Shown one piece after another: positions 48,876 through 57,350 of a DNA stretch of 64,000 nucleotides. The stretch spans positions 234,046-298,045 of the forward strand of contig NZ_JABKDE010000006.1 in the NCBI RefSeq assembly GCF_013623835.1. Direction: 5' to 3'. This stretch comes from Brevibacterium oceani. GTDB taxonomy: Bacteria > Actinomycetota > Actinomycetes > Actinomycetales > Brevibacteriaceae. The position numbers were made by a program, and so were the translations under genes. The notes below the pieces were generated by a model, which worked only from the letters and a program-made list of their open reading frames with translations, was not told where the DNA came from and ran no database searches. Positions within the stretch are counted from its first letter, which is position 1. Every line of letters begins with the position of its first letter.

Positions 48876-49835
48876 TTACTTGACGATCTTCTCGAGTTCG
48901 TCGGGCAGGTGTTCGGCCGCGTACTTCGCCGAGAGGATGGAGTTGAGCGAGAATGCCATCCGCAGGTCATCCATCTTGTCGGTGAACACGAGGGAGCGAC
49001 CGTCCTTGACTGCGGGGATCCGCTTGTAGCCCTCGTCCTTCGTCACGTCGGTGTCGGGGATGTAGATCGGGAACGTCAGCAGCACATCGGCGTCGAGGGT
49101 CTTGAGGTTCTCCTCTGAGACCGGGACGGAGAATCCTTCGGCCTTGCTCTCATCGACATTCGGCGACTGCTTGAAGCCGAGCCGTTCCATGACCTGCACG
49201 CGGCTCGAGGCCTCGACGTAGGCTCCCCAGCCGTCCGCGGTCTTAGCCGCGACCGTGGCGGTCTTGCCCTTGAACTCGGGATGGGCCTTCGCCGCATCCT
49301 TGAACGTCTGGTCGAGGTCGTCGAGCAGCTTCTGTCCGTCATCGGGCTTGCCGAGAGCTTCCGAGACGAGTTCGACCTGCTGGTCCAACGTCGTCAGGTA
49401 GTTGTCTCCGCCTTCGGGCACGCCGACGGTCGGGGCGATTTCGGAGAGGCGATCGTAGCGCTTCTGCTCTCCCGAGCTGTTCGTGTCGAGGATGAGGTCG
49501 GGTTCGAGTGCGGCGATCTGCTCGTAGTCGGGTTCCATCGTCGCGATGATCTCCGGATCCTGGTCATAGAGATCCTCGGCCCAGGGGCCGACCCCCTTGC
49601 CGCCGAACTCCACCCAGTCGGAGGCGCCGACGGGCTGGACTCCGAGGGCCAAGGCGGTCTCGGCGTCACCCCATCCCACGGCCACGACCTTCTGCGGATC
49701 GGCGGGAACCTCGATCGCACCGAACTTGGTGTCGACCGTGGGGCCGGAGGCGGAGTCCGTCGAGTCCGATCCTCCCCCGCCGCAGCCGGCGAGGACGAGA
49801 ACGGAGGCGAACAGAGGGGCAAGAATTCTGCGCAT
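48876..49835 (-). CDS. Iron-siderophore ABC transporter substrate-binding lipoprotein
   Basis: Binding protein of the FecB/FhuD class III family, 319 residues. The signal peptide has lipobox LAGC (residues 15-18), followed by a short Gly/Ser tether. Family blocks include VVAVGWGDAETALALGVQPV, YEQIAALEPDLILDTNSSGE and a C-terminal LVFTDKMDDLRMAFSLNSIL. It most likely serves the FecCDE transporter encoded at 43008-45993, although the genes are separated; a second iron box precedes it. AAGGA is seen near the ATG. Confidence 0.93.
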   Translation of the reverse strand: MRRILAPLFASVLVLAGCGGGGSDSTDSASGPTVDTKFGAIEVPADPQKVVAVGWGDAETALALGVQPVGASDWVEFGGKGVGPWAEDLYDQDPEIIATMEPDYEQIAALEPDLILDTNSSGEQKRYDRLSEIAPTVGVPEGGDNYLTTLDQQVELVSEALGKPDDGQKLLDDLDQTFKDAAKAHPEFKGKTATVAAKTADGWGAYVEASSRVQVMERLGFKQSPNVDESKAEGFSVPVSEENLKTLDADVLLTFPIYIPDTDVTKDEGYKRIPAVKDGRSLVFTDKMDDLRMAFSLNSILSAKYAAEHLPDELEKIVK

Positions 49836-49858
49836 GTGAGGGAGTCCTTCTTCAAGTA

Positions 49859-49877
49859 TTAGGCGAGCCTAGCTTAA
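49859..49877. promoter_or_regulatory. Iron box upstream of the siderophore-binding protein
   Basis: TTAGGCGAGCCTAGCTTAA matches the DtxR/IdeR 19-bp consensus at about 14 of 19 positions and lies 23-42 bp upstream of the start codon at 49835, so the separated binding protein appears to be co-regulated with the fecCDE operon. Confidence 0.75.
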
Positions 49878-49951
49878 CCCATAATCGCGGCGGCGACTGC
49901 ACAGGCGATTGCACCGGGATCCCCCGCACACCGGAACTCCTGCGCCGTGCT

Positions 49952-51430
49952 TCAGGACGCCTTGATCTCCAGTCCTGCGACGTCCATCTCATCCAGACCG
50001 ACCATACGTGAGCGGCTTCCCGTGACGACGCGGTGGATGAGCCACAGCAGCAGGAACGCCGGCAGGCCCGCGTAGGCGCTGGCGACCTCGAGCAGCCGAC
50101 CGTTGACGATGGCCTGCACGTTCTGTCCGATGATGACGACGATGAGCATGATGAGTGCGATGACTGGGCCGATCGGGAACAGGGGCGCCCGGTAGGGCAG
50201 GTCGTCGGTCGAATGCCCCTGACGCACGTAGGCGCGGCGGAATCGGAAGTGGCACCAGGCGATGCCGACCCAGACGATGAATCCGGAGAGTCCCGACACG
50301 TTCATCAGCCAGGTGTAGGCACCGCCGTCGCCCATCACTTCGGTGAGGAAGCCGAACAGGCCGATGAAGGCGGTGGCCAGGAGGGCCATGACGGGGACTC
50401 CGCGTTCGTTGAGTCGGGCGAACAGCCTCGGCGCGGTGCCTTCCTTGGCCATGGCATAGAGCATTCGGGTAGACGCATAGAGGCCGGAGTTCCCGGCAGA
50501 GAGGATGGCAGTGAGGATGACGGCGTTCATCACCCCGGCCGCCACGGCGATGCCGGCGCGTTCGAACACGAGGGTGAACGGTGAGGCCGTGACGTCTTCG
50601 TTGTTCGCCGAGGCCAGGAGCGACGGGTCTGTGTAGGGCAGGAGGAAGCCGATGATGACGATGGCACCGATGTAGAAGAGCATGATGCGCCAGAACACCG
50701 TCCGGATCGCTCGCGGCATGTCCTTGCGGGGGTTCTCCGACTCTCCGGCGGTGACGCCGACGAGCTCGGTTCCCTGGAATGAGAATCCGGCGATCATGAA
50801 CACGCTGATCACCGACATCCACCCGCCGGCGAAGGGGGCCTCACCGGCTGTCCAGTTGCTCAGCCCCGGTGAGTGTCCGCCGATGATGCCGACGATCATC
50901 AGCACCCCGAGGACGAGGAACGCCAGCACAGCGGTGACCTTGATCGCGGCGAACCAGAACTCGCCTTCGCCGAAGGCCTTGGCGGACAGGAGATTCAGCG
51001 TCCCGAGCAGGATGAGGAAGACAGCCGCCCAGATCCACGACGGCACGTCGGGGAACCAGAAGGACATGATGACCCCTGCCGCCACCAGCTCCGCTGCCAG
51101 GGTGATCGCCCAGTTGAACCAGTAGTTCCAGCCCATGGCGAAGCCGAATGACGGGCTGACGTACTTCGTGCCGTAGGTGTGGAAGGACCCGGCCACAGGA
51201 AGGTGCGTCGACATCTCCCCCAGCGACTGCATGACGAAGAGGACCATGACGCCGATGGCCGCGTAGGCCAGCAGGGCACCGCCCGGGCCGGCCTGGGAGA
51301 TCGTCCCGCCGGAGCCGAGGAAGAGACCGGTGCCGATGGCGCCGCCGATCGCGATCATCTGCAGGTGCCGGGACTTCAGTCCCCGTCGCAGACGGCGTTC
51401 CTCGGTCGCCGAGGCGGTGGGTGTTCTCAT
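49952..51430 (-). CDS. Amino acid permease, APC superfamily (AAT family)
   Basis: A 492-residue transporter with about 12 membrane helices. The AAT signature is at RHLQMIAIGGAIGTGLFLGS (about residues 21-40), then VMQSLGEMSTHLPVAGSFHT and SVFMIAGFSFQGTELVGVTA (about residues 220-239). Related carriers move lysine, arginine, GABA, proline or aromatic amino acids by proton symport; no substrate is assigned. The start at 51430 has AAGGACGACC upstream. It is 120 bp downstream of the dehydrogenase gene. Confidence 0.93.
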   Translation of the reverse strand: MRTPTASATEERRLRRGLKSRHLQMIAIGGAIGTGLFLGSGGTISQAGPGGALLAYAAIGVMVLFVMQSLGEMSTHLPVAGSFHTYGTKYVSPSFGFAMGWNYWFNWAITLAAELVAAGVIMSFWFPDVPSWIWAAVFLILLGTLNLLSAKAFGEGEFWFAAIKVTAVLAFLVLGVLMIVGIIGGHSPGLSNWTAGEAPFAGGWMSVISVFMIAGFSFQGTELVGVTAGESENPRKDMPRAIRTVFWRIMLFYIGAIVIIGFLLPYTDPSLLASANNEDVTASPFTLVFERAGIAVAAGVMNAVILTAILSAGNSGLYASTRMLYAMAKEGTAPRLFARLNERGVPVMALLATAFIGLFGFLTEVMGDGGAYTWLMNVSGLSGFIVWVGIAWCHFRFRRAYVRQGHSTDDLPYRAPLFPIGPVIALIMLIVVIIGQNVQAIVNGRLLEVASAYAGLPAFLLLWLIHRVVTGSRSRMVGLDEMDVAGLEIKAS

Positions 51431-51550
51431 GGTCGTCCTTGCTCGTGGATCGGCAGGTCCACGCACGAGGACCCGGGCCATTCCTACCACATGCGAGACC
51501 GGCTTGGACCGCCGTCGACTTCGAGTGGGACCAGGGTCACATCTGGTCGG

Positions 51551-52804
51551 TCACGCCTGCTCGGAGGAAACGGGAGCCTCTGTGTGCGGAGCCTGCGGCA
51601 GTCCGCGAGCGAGCTCCGGTCTGAGATCTGCGATGCCGCGGGCTCCCATGAGGCCCATGGCGGTGCGGATCTCCTGCCCGATGAGGTCGATCGCCTTCTC
51701 AACGCCCCGCTGCCCTCCGGCCATGAGGCCGTAGAGATAGGCACGGCCGATGAGCACGAAGTCGGCTCCGGCGCACAGGGCGGCGACGACATCGGTGCCG
51801 GACATGATTCCGGAGTCGACGATGAGCTCCGTCTCCGGTCCCACCTCGGCGCGGACCTCGACCAGTGACGTCAGCGAGTCGGGGGCACGGTCGAGCTGCC
51901 GGCCGCCGTGGTTGGAGATCACGAGCCCGTCGGCGCCCACCGACCGGGCGCGCCTGGCATCGTCAGCGGTGAGGATGCCCTTGACGAAGAGCTTCCCCTT
52001 CCACTGCTCACGGATCCATCGGAGGTCCTCGAGATCGAGGGTGGGGTCGAACATCGTCGCGGTCATCTCGGCAAGAGACTGCGAGGTGTTCGACAGTGAG
52101 GCGTACTTCGGCGGTTCGGTGGTGAGGAAGTTGAACCACCAGCCGGGCCGGTAGGAAGCGTCGAGAACCGTTTTGAGAGTGAGTCTCGGCGGGATGGACA
52201 GTCCGTTGCGGTGGTCACGCAGACGCAACCCGGTGATCGGGGTGTCGACGGTGACGAGCAGCGTCTCGTAGCCGCTGTCCTGCGCCCGCTGCAGAAGGTC
52301 GAGGCTGCGCTGCCGGTCTTTCCACAGGTAGAGCTGGAACCAGCGGGTCGAATCGGGGGCCGCCTGCGCGACGTCTTCGACGGAGGTCGTTCCCATCGTC
52401 GACAGTGAGAACGGGATGCCGGCCTTCGCGGCCGCACGCACTCCGGCGACTTCGCCCTCGGAATGCATCATCCGCGTGTACCCGGTCGGGGCGATGCCGA
52501 AGGGCAGTCGGGTCCTGGCTCCGGCGATGGTCGTCGAGGTATCGGGGGCATCGACGCCGTGGAGGATGCGCGGCAGCAGCTCCACCTCGGCGAATGCTGT
52601 GCGATTCTTGGCCAGGGTCCGCTCGTCCAGGGCGGCACCGTCGACGTAGTCGAAGGGCGCTTTCGGTGTCAGGCGCTTGGCGATTCTGCGCAGGTCCCAG
52701 ATGTCGGCCGCGGACTCGAGTCGCGCTGCCACTCGGTCGAGCTTCGGCAGACCGAACTGCAGGAGCGGGGCCAGTTCTCTCACATCGGGCAGCTGCCGTT
52801 TCAT
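51551..52804 (-). CDS. FMN-dependent alpha-hydroxyacid dehydrogenase (L-lactate dehydrogenase-like)
   Basis: A 417-residue TIM-barrel flavoprotein. The FMN and substrate residues lie in VKGILTADDARRARSVGADG (catalytic Lys region) and VISNHGGRQLDRAPDSLTSL (active-site His/Arg, about residues 297-316), with DSGIMSGTDVVAALCAGADF in the phosphate-binding section. These enzymes oxidise L-lactate or related 2-hydroxy acids, passing electrons to the quinone pool or oxygen. An N-terminal Ala/Leu extension precedes the barrel. The ATG at 52804 has GAGGAG at good spacing; the longer upstream frame lacks support. Confidence 0.92.
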   Translation of the reverse strand: MKRQLPDVRELAPLLQFGLPKLDRVAARLESAADIWDLRRIAKRLTPKAPFDYVDGAALDERTLAKNRTAFAEVELLPRILHGVDAPDTSTTIAGARTRLPFGIAPTGYTRMMHSEGEVAGVRAAAKAGIPFSLSTMGTTSVEDVAQAAPDSTRWFQLYLWKDRQRSLDLLQRAQDSGYETLLVTVDTPITGLRLRDHRNGLSIPPRLTLKTVLDASYRPGWWFNFLTTEPPKYASLSNTSQSLAEMTATMFDPTLDLEDLRWIREQWKGKLFVKGILTADDARRARSVGADGLVISNHGGRQLDRAPDSLTSLVEVRAEVGPETELIVDSGIMSGTDVVAALCAGADFVLIGRAYLYGLMAGGQRGVEKAIDLIGQEIRTAMGLMGARGIADLRPELARGLPQAPHTEAPVSSEQA

Positions 52805-52934
52805 GACTCTCCTCGGGTGCAACGTCGACTCTCCTCGGAACCCAGGCATCCACGACTGAGGCGAGCGCCCGATTGTCCCTCGGTCCGAGTCTAGCGAGGA
52901 CGTCGTGGTGGTCTGAGATGGGATCAGCATCGGA

Positions 52935-52968
52935 GATATTCCCACTTATGCTTTCAAGTGGGAATATC
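52935..52968. promoter_or_regulatory. 13-bp perfect inverted repeat upstream of the hydroxyacid dehydrogenase
   Basis: Arms 52935-52947 (GATATTCCCACTT) and 52956-52968 with an 8-nt loop. The arm is unusually AT-rich for this genome. It lies about 130-165 bp upstream of the dehydrogenase start and 43 bp beyond the response-regulator stop. It may terminate the two-component operon or be an operator for the dehydrogenase. Confidence 0.65.
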
Positions 52969-53010
52969 GTCGACGAGGAGTCACGTGCTCTCACACGGCA
53001 GGAGTCTCCC

Positions 53011-53685
53011 TCAGGACTTGTCGAGATAGGCGAGGACCGCTGCGACCCGTCGGCTCGTCGTCTCCCCTGCGTGCAGTCCGAGTTTGTCGAAGATCGCGCT
53101 GATCGCCTTCTCCACGGCACTGACGGAGACATAGAGCCGTTCGGCGATGCCCCGGTTCGACAGGCCCTCGGCCATCGCTTCGAGCACTTCACTCTCCCGC
53201 GGTGTCAGCGACGATAAGGTGTTCTGCTTCTCCGAGGTGCTCAGCAGCTGTCTGACGACCTCGGGGTCGATGACGGTCCCTCCTTCGGCGATGCGGTTGA
53301 CCGAGTCGAGGAACCGGTCGATATCGGTCACCCGGTTCTTCAGCAGGTAGCCCACGCCGACCGATTCGGTGCTCAGCAGCTCTGTCGCATACTCCCGCAG
53401 CACGTACTGGCTGAGCACGAGCACACCGATGTCGGGGAAACGATGTTTGATCGCCAGGGCCGCCTGCAGGCCTTCCGTGGTGTGGGTCGGCGGCATCCGG
53501 ACATCGACGATCGCGAGGTTCGGCCGCAGCGCTTCAACGGCCGCAAGCAGTTCGGTCCCGTCCCCGACGCTGGCGACAACGCTGATGCCTTCGTCCTCGA
53601 GCAGACTGCGCACGCCTTCTCGCAGCAGGACTGCGTCGTCGGCGAGGACGACGCGCAGGGGCGCCTCCGTGGTGCTTTCGGTCAT
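53011..53685 (-). CDS. NarL/LuxR-family response regulator
   Basis: A 224-residue regulator. Receiver domain (about residues 10-125): acidic pair in VVLADDAVLL, phosphoacceptor Asp in LAIVDVRMPP (about residue 57) and conserved Lys in VGYLLKNRVTDID. A C-terminal LuxR/NarL helix-turn-helix follows, LSSLTPRESEVLEAMAEGLS to RLYVSVSAVEKAISAIFDKL (about residues 155-205). The start overlaps the kinase stop as ATGA. Target genes are not known; the neighbouring dehydrogenase and permease are candidates only by proximity. Confidence 0.94.
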   Translation of the reverse strand: MTESTTEAPLRVVLADDAVLLREGVRSLLEDEGISVVASVGDGTELLAAVEALRPNLAIVDVRMPPTHTTEGLQAALAIKHRFPDIGVLVLSQYVLREYATELLSTESVGVGYLLKNRVTDIDRFLDSVNRIAEGGTVIDPEVVRQLLSTSEKQNTLSSLTPRESEVLEAMAEGLSNRGIAERLYVSVSAVEKAISAIFDKLGLHAGETTSRRVAAVLAYLDKS

Positions 53686-54866
53686 GGCTTCCTCTCTGGT
53701 TCGCCGGAAGGGACCGGCAGTCCGTGCGGTATTCGAGCACTGATCATGGTTCCCCCGTCGTCTGGCGAACCGGCGGTGAGGCTGCCGTCGAGCGCACCGA
53801 CGCGCCGGACGAGGCCCTGCAGTCCGCTGCCGTTCGGGTCGGCCTGTCCATTCCCGTCGTCGACGACCTCGGTGCACAGCGCCTGGCCGTCATCGACGAC
53901 CGTGACCGTAATGGATGCCGCCTCCGCGTGCTTGACGACATTCGTCACCGCTTCCCGGATGACGAAGTATGTGGCCGATTCCACGGCAGGCGGAAACCTC
54001 CGCTCGGGTACCGCGGCCAGCGTCAGCGGCACCGGGCTCCGGGCGGCGATCCGCTCGAGCACGGGGCCCAGTCCGCGTTCGTCCAGGGTCGTGGGGTAGA
54101 CCCGCCACGCGACCTCGCGCATCTCATCGATGAGGTCCTGGGACTGTGCGAGCGCGTCATCGAGCAGACTCTGCGTCTTCACCGGGTCGCTTGCCCGCTG
54201 GGCACGAGCGATGAGCACGGATAAGGACACGACGTTCTGCTGCACTCCGTCATGGAGGTCGCGTTCGATCCGCCGCCGTTCGTCGTCGATGGCCAAGACC
54301 ACTCCCCTCCGGGTGGTCAGCAGCTCCGTGATCCGGGTGTGCAGGGCGAAGGGTCGAGCCACCTCGGCGAAGTTCGCATCGATGCGACCGTGCATCCAGT
54401 TCGCAGCTTCGGCGAGCGCGATCGCCCCGATGAGGTTCGCCGCCCCGTAGAGGACCCCGACGAAGAGGGTGGGCTGGGAGATCGTCCACATGTCAAAGCC
54501 GATGTCGACGGCGCCGCCGATGAACAGCCCCTGGATCAGGGAGCCGAGTGTCACGACGAGGAATCCGCCGAGCAGGTTGAGTGTCGGGATGATGGCCACA
54601 CCGGCGATGAGGCCGTTGAACAGGAGAAAGCGTCGTTGCTGCGGCAGATCTGAGAGGACGAGACCGAAGCCGCGGGAATGTCGGGCCAGCTCCCAGCCGC
54701 GGACCCGGACGGCGAATCTCGAGGCCGGAGAGAAGACCGCAGCGACGAGCAGCGGCAGGAACAGCAGTCCGCCCCACAACACGCCGAGCAGCGAATGCGC
54801 CCACCGGGTGGCGAGCATGCGCGATTCGCGGGGAATGCGCGCAGTCAGTGAACTCGGCCAGGGCAT
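53682..54866 (-). CDS. Sensor histidine kinase (HisKA_3 / NarL-type)
   Basis: A 394-residue membrane kinase. The N-terminal half has several membrane segments (LLGVLWGGLLFLPLLVAAVF, then two more pairs), a putative sensor domain; the dimerisation/phosphoacceptor motif is RRIERDLHDGVQQNVVSLSV (His near residue 212); the ATPase domain contains YFVIREAVTNVVKHAEAASI (N-box) and VVDDGNGQADPNGSGLQGLV (G-box). The ATG at 54866 is preceded by TACGAT (54873-54878, minus strand) six bases upstream, fitting a leaderless transcript. Stimulus unknown. Confidence 0.93.
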   Translation of the reverse strand: MPWPSSLTARIPRESRMLATRWAHSLLGVLWGGLLFLPLLVAAVFSPASRFAVRVRGWELARHSRGFGLVLSDLPQQRRFLLFNGLIAGVAIIPTLNLLGGFLVVTLGSLIQGLFIGGAVDIGFDMWTISQPTLFVGVLYGAANLIGAIALAEAANWMHGRIDANFAEVARPFALHTRITELLTTRRGVVLAIDDERRRIERDLHDGVQQNVVSLSVLIARAQRASDPVKTQSLLDDALAQSQDLIDEMREVAWRVYPTTLDERGLGPVLERIAARSPVPLTLAAVPERRFPPAVESATYFVIREAVTNVVKHAEAASITVTVVDDGQALCTEVVDDGNGQADPNGSGLQGLVRRVGALDGSLTAGSPDDGGTMISARIPHGLPVPSGEPERKP

Positions 54867-55018
54867 GGATCGATCGTAGCAACGCGCCACCCGGGCTCAC
54901 AGGGGTCAGACCGCAGACTCGACTTCCGGTTTTCCGCAGAAGTGTCCCCGGTCGTTCGTCAGCGTCGTCCGCTCGACCGCATACCCCCACCTCGGCGAAG
55001 TCCCTAGCGTGGATGAGT
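54867..55018. promoter_or_regulatory. Divergent promoter region, kinase / DedA gene
   Basis: A 152-bp gap. Minus-strand -10 TACGAT at 54873-54878; plus-strand -10 TAGCGT at 55005-55010, eight bases before the ATG at 55019. No additional gene was supported. Confidence 0.5.
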
Positions 55019-56407
55019 ATGGATCTCGCATTCGAGCTGCTCTCCACCGTCCTCACCTCACCGTGGGTCTACCTGCTCATCGCCGTCGCCGCGAGCCTCG
55101 ATTCCCTGGTGCCCGTCGTCCCTTCGGAGACGCTGCTCATCAGCGCTGCCGCCTTCGCCGCTGCCGGGGAGCCTCATCCGGCCGGACTCGTGCTCGCCGC
55201 CGCAATCGGGGCTCTGGTCGGGGACCTGGCCGCCCACCTCGTCGGGAGGTTCGCCCGGTCGCGCATGCGCCGGTCACGAACGCACCGGGTACGACTACCG
55301 CAGCCACGACAGCAGCGGGCACTGTTGCAGCGGGCACGACTCCAGCTGGCACGGCTGCACTGGGCACGACTGTCGAAGCACGCCGCGGGGATGACCGGGG
55401 CCGCCCGGTCCGTCTTCACAGACCGCGGCGATTCCGCCCTCATCGCCGGTCGTTTCATTCCCGGGGGCCGCACACTGACGACGATCGGTTCAGGGATGCT
55501 CGGGTTCCCGCTCCGCAGGTTTCTTCTCTGGGACGGAATCGGTTGCCTGGTCTGGGCGGTCTATTCGACAGGGATCGGATTGCTCGGCGGAACCGTGTTC
55601 GAGGATCAGCCGCTGCTCGGCGTCGCCGTCGGCATCGGCATCGCGCTGGGCACCACGGCGACGGGAGAAGTGTTCCGACGTCTCCGTTCCAGCAGAACTC
55701 GACGTGCCGCGGTCCGACAGACCGCGGTCCGACGAGCCGCATTCAGAGTCGGCAGGACCCGACAGGTCAAGGCGCGCCGGTCTACGGCCCGGGTCGACAC
55801 GCCCCGGAGCCGAAATGGCATGATGGAGACGATGTCGAATACGCATGTCTGGTACGTCAGCTACGGATCGAACATGGCCCGCGATCGCCTCGCCTGCTAC
55901 CTGCAGGGCGGTCGGCCAGCGGGTGCGCACGTCACCTATCCGGGTGCCAGGGACGGGACCCTGCCCCGTGAGGAGGCCGGAGTCGAACTGCCCGGTCGCA
56001 TCTACTTCGCCGGTGAATCGAAGGTGTGGGGCGGTGGGATGGCCTTCTACGACCACACCTTGCCCGGGCCGACCCCGGCGAAGGCGTATCTCATCAGTGC
56101 CGAACAGTTCGCCGATGTCGCGGCGCAGGAGATGCACCGCCGACCGTCACCCGGCGGCCCGCTGGAGACCCTCGTCTTCGACCTGCCCGTCGGTGCCTCG
56201 CATTCCGTCGGGCCCGGCGGCTACGAGACGCTGCTCGTCGTCGATGACGTCGACGGCGTGCCCATGGTCACTTTCACCGCCGCTCACGGTTCGGGCGAGG
56301 TCGAGCACACTCAGCCCAGCGAACCGTACCTGGCGATGCTGCGCACCGGCACTGCTGAGGTCAGGGACGCCGCAGCGCTTCTCCGGCCCGCAGCTGCACA
56401 AGCGTGA
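55019..56407 (+). CDS. DedA-family membrane protein read in frame into a GGCT-like domain
   Basis: A single frame of 462 residues covers two families. Residues 1 to about 225 are DedA: ASLDSLVPVVPSETLLISAA, IGALVGDLAAHLVGRFAR and the signature AGRFIPGGRTLTTIGSGMLG. Between these lies an unusual basic pentapeptide repeat (see 55272-55376). After an Arg-rich linker (about 225-265), residues 272-462 form a gamma-glutamylcyclotransferase-like domain starting HVWYVSYGSNMARDRLACYL and containing VWGGGMAFYDHTLPG. There is no stop codon between the parts. An internal ATG at 55832 with GGAG four bases upstream and CATGAT before it could start the second domain separately, so fusion and independent translation are both possible. 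Confidence 0.75.
   Translation: MDLAFELLSTVLTSPWVYLLIAVAASLDSLVPVVPSETLLISAAAFAAAGEPHPAGLVLAAAIGALVGDLAAHLVGRFARSRMRRSRTHRVRLPQPRQQRALLQRARLQLARLHWARLSKHAAGMTGAARSVFTDRGDSALIAGRFIPGGRTLTTIGSGMLGFPLRRFLLWDGIGCLVWAVYSTGIGLLGGTVFEDQPLLGVAVGIGIALGTTATGEVFRRLRSSRTRRAAVRQTAVRRAAFRVGRTRQVKARRSTARVDTPRSRNGMMETMSNTHVWYVSYGSNMARDRLACYLQGGRPAGAHVTYPGARDGTLPREEAGVELPGRIYFAGESKVWGGGMAFYDHTLPGPTPAKAYLISAEQFADVAAQEMHRRPSPGGPLETLVFDLPVGASHSVGPGGYETLLVVDDVDGVPMVTFTAAHGSGEVEHTQPSEPYLAMLRTGTAEVRDAAALLRPAAAQA
55272..55376 (+). repeat. 15-bp tandem repeats coding basic pentapeptides in DedA
   Basis: About seven imperfect 15-bp units (clear ones start at 55287, 55302, 55317, 55332, 55347 and 55362; consensus near GGGCACGACTGCAGC). 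In the DedA frame they encode RVRLP, QPRQQ, RALLQ, RARLQ, LARLH, WARLS, lengthening the loop between two conserved DedA blocks by about 30 residues. Confidence 0.9.
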
Positions 56408-57350
56408 GATCGAGCAGCGGAGTGTCCACTCCCAGGTCCCCGGCCTTGCGCGCCAGATCACCGAGGATGTGCTCGGCTTCGCTGGGCAGACCGGCAGTGA
56501 CGTCCCGGTAGAGGGACGAGGTGAATGAAGAGCCCTCACCGGTGAGCATCGAGACGGTGGCGGCATGGGACTTCTCGGATACCGCGTGACCGGCTGCTGC
56601 GGCCACAGCCTCGAGTTCGTCGATGATGCGCAGCACATGGTCGTGACCGCCGGCTGACATGATCGCTCCGACCGGTGCCCGGAACAGGCAGGTGACGACT
56701 CCGGCGGCGGCGATGAAGATCCACTTCTCCCACAGCCCGTCCGTGATGTCGTCGATGACCTGGAATCGGAAACCGGGCACGTCGAGGACGGCAGCGACGT
56801 CGGTGGGGAGCTCACCCCCACCGACGTCGCCGATGGTCATCACGGCCATGTCCGTGAGCTGGTGGACCGCATCGCCGCCGATGGTGCCGACGATTTTGAC
56901 GAGTCCGCCGAGCACCTGCCCGGGGTAGTCGGCCTGCAGCCGATCGATCTGGGCCATCCCATTGAGGAACGGGATGATCCTCGTCCCTTCTCCGACGGCA
57001 GGACGGATGTCGGTGAGGACAGACTCAAGGCCGCCCGCCTTGACCGCGATGAGCACGAGGTCGTAGGTGCGCGCATCCGCGGCGAGCTCTGAGGCGGTGA
57101 CGACCTCGACGGTGTTCGTCCGGTCGTTGCCCGGTGAGACGAAACGCAGACCCTCGGCGCGGATCCGCTGCGCCTTCGCTTCCCGCAGCAGGAACGTCAC
57201 ATCGCGGCCGGCTTCGAGCAGATAGGAACCGAATGCCCCGCCCGTGGCTCCGGCCCCGGCGATGAGGATGCTCGGCCCGCGCGAGCCCAGCTCGTTCGCG
57301 CCCTGTTCGTCCGCACCCGTGCCGGTGCTGCCTTCGATGATCTCACTCAT
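56361..57350 (-). CDS. Ketopantoate reductase-like protein (2-dehydropantoate 2-reductase)
   Basis: NADPH-dependent reductase of the PanE/ApbA family, 329 residues. The Rossmann motif [20 protein letters not shown] (about residues 28-47) follows a polar N-terminal extension of about 25 residues; [16 protein letters not shown] and the substrate region [20 protein letters not shown], then [11 protein letters not shown] are typical. It normally makes pantoate for CoA, but several paralogues have other substrates. The start overlaps thiE (ATGA), so it is encoded in the thiamine operon. The 3' end overlaps the convergent DedA fusion gene by 47 bases. Confidence 0.85.
   Translation of the reverse strand: MSEIIEGSTGTGADEQGANELGSRGPSILIAGAGATGGAFGSYLLEAGRDVTFLLREAKAQRIRAEGLRFVSPGNDRTNTVEVVTASELAADARTYDLVLIAVKAGGLESVLTDIRPAVGEGTRIIPFLNGMAQIDRLQADYPGQVLGGLVKIVGTIGGDAVHQLTDMAVMTIGDVGGGELPTDVAAVLDVPGFRFQVIDDITDGLWEKWIFIAAAGVVTCLFRAPVGAIMSAGGHDHVLRIIDELEAVAAAAGHAVSEKSHAATVSMLTGEGSSFTSSLYRDVTAGLPSEAEHILGDLARKAGDLGVDTPLLDLTLVQLRAGEALRRP

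Noticed and set aside
55009..55971. Second open frame across the DedA gene with Ala/Thr/Gly repeats
   Set aside because: It is the out-of-frame reading of the 15-bp repeat array; DedA motifs lie in the other frame on both sides of the repeat.
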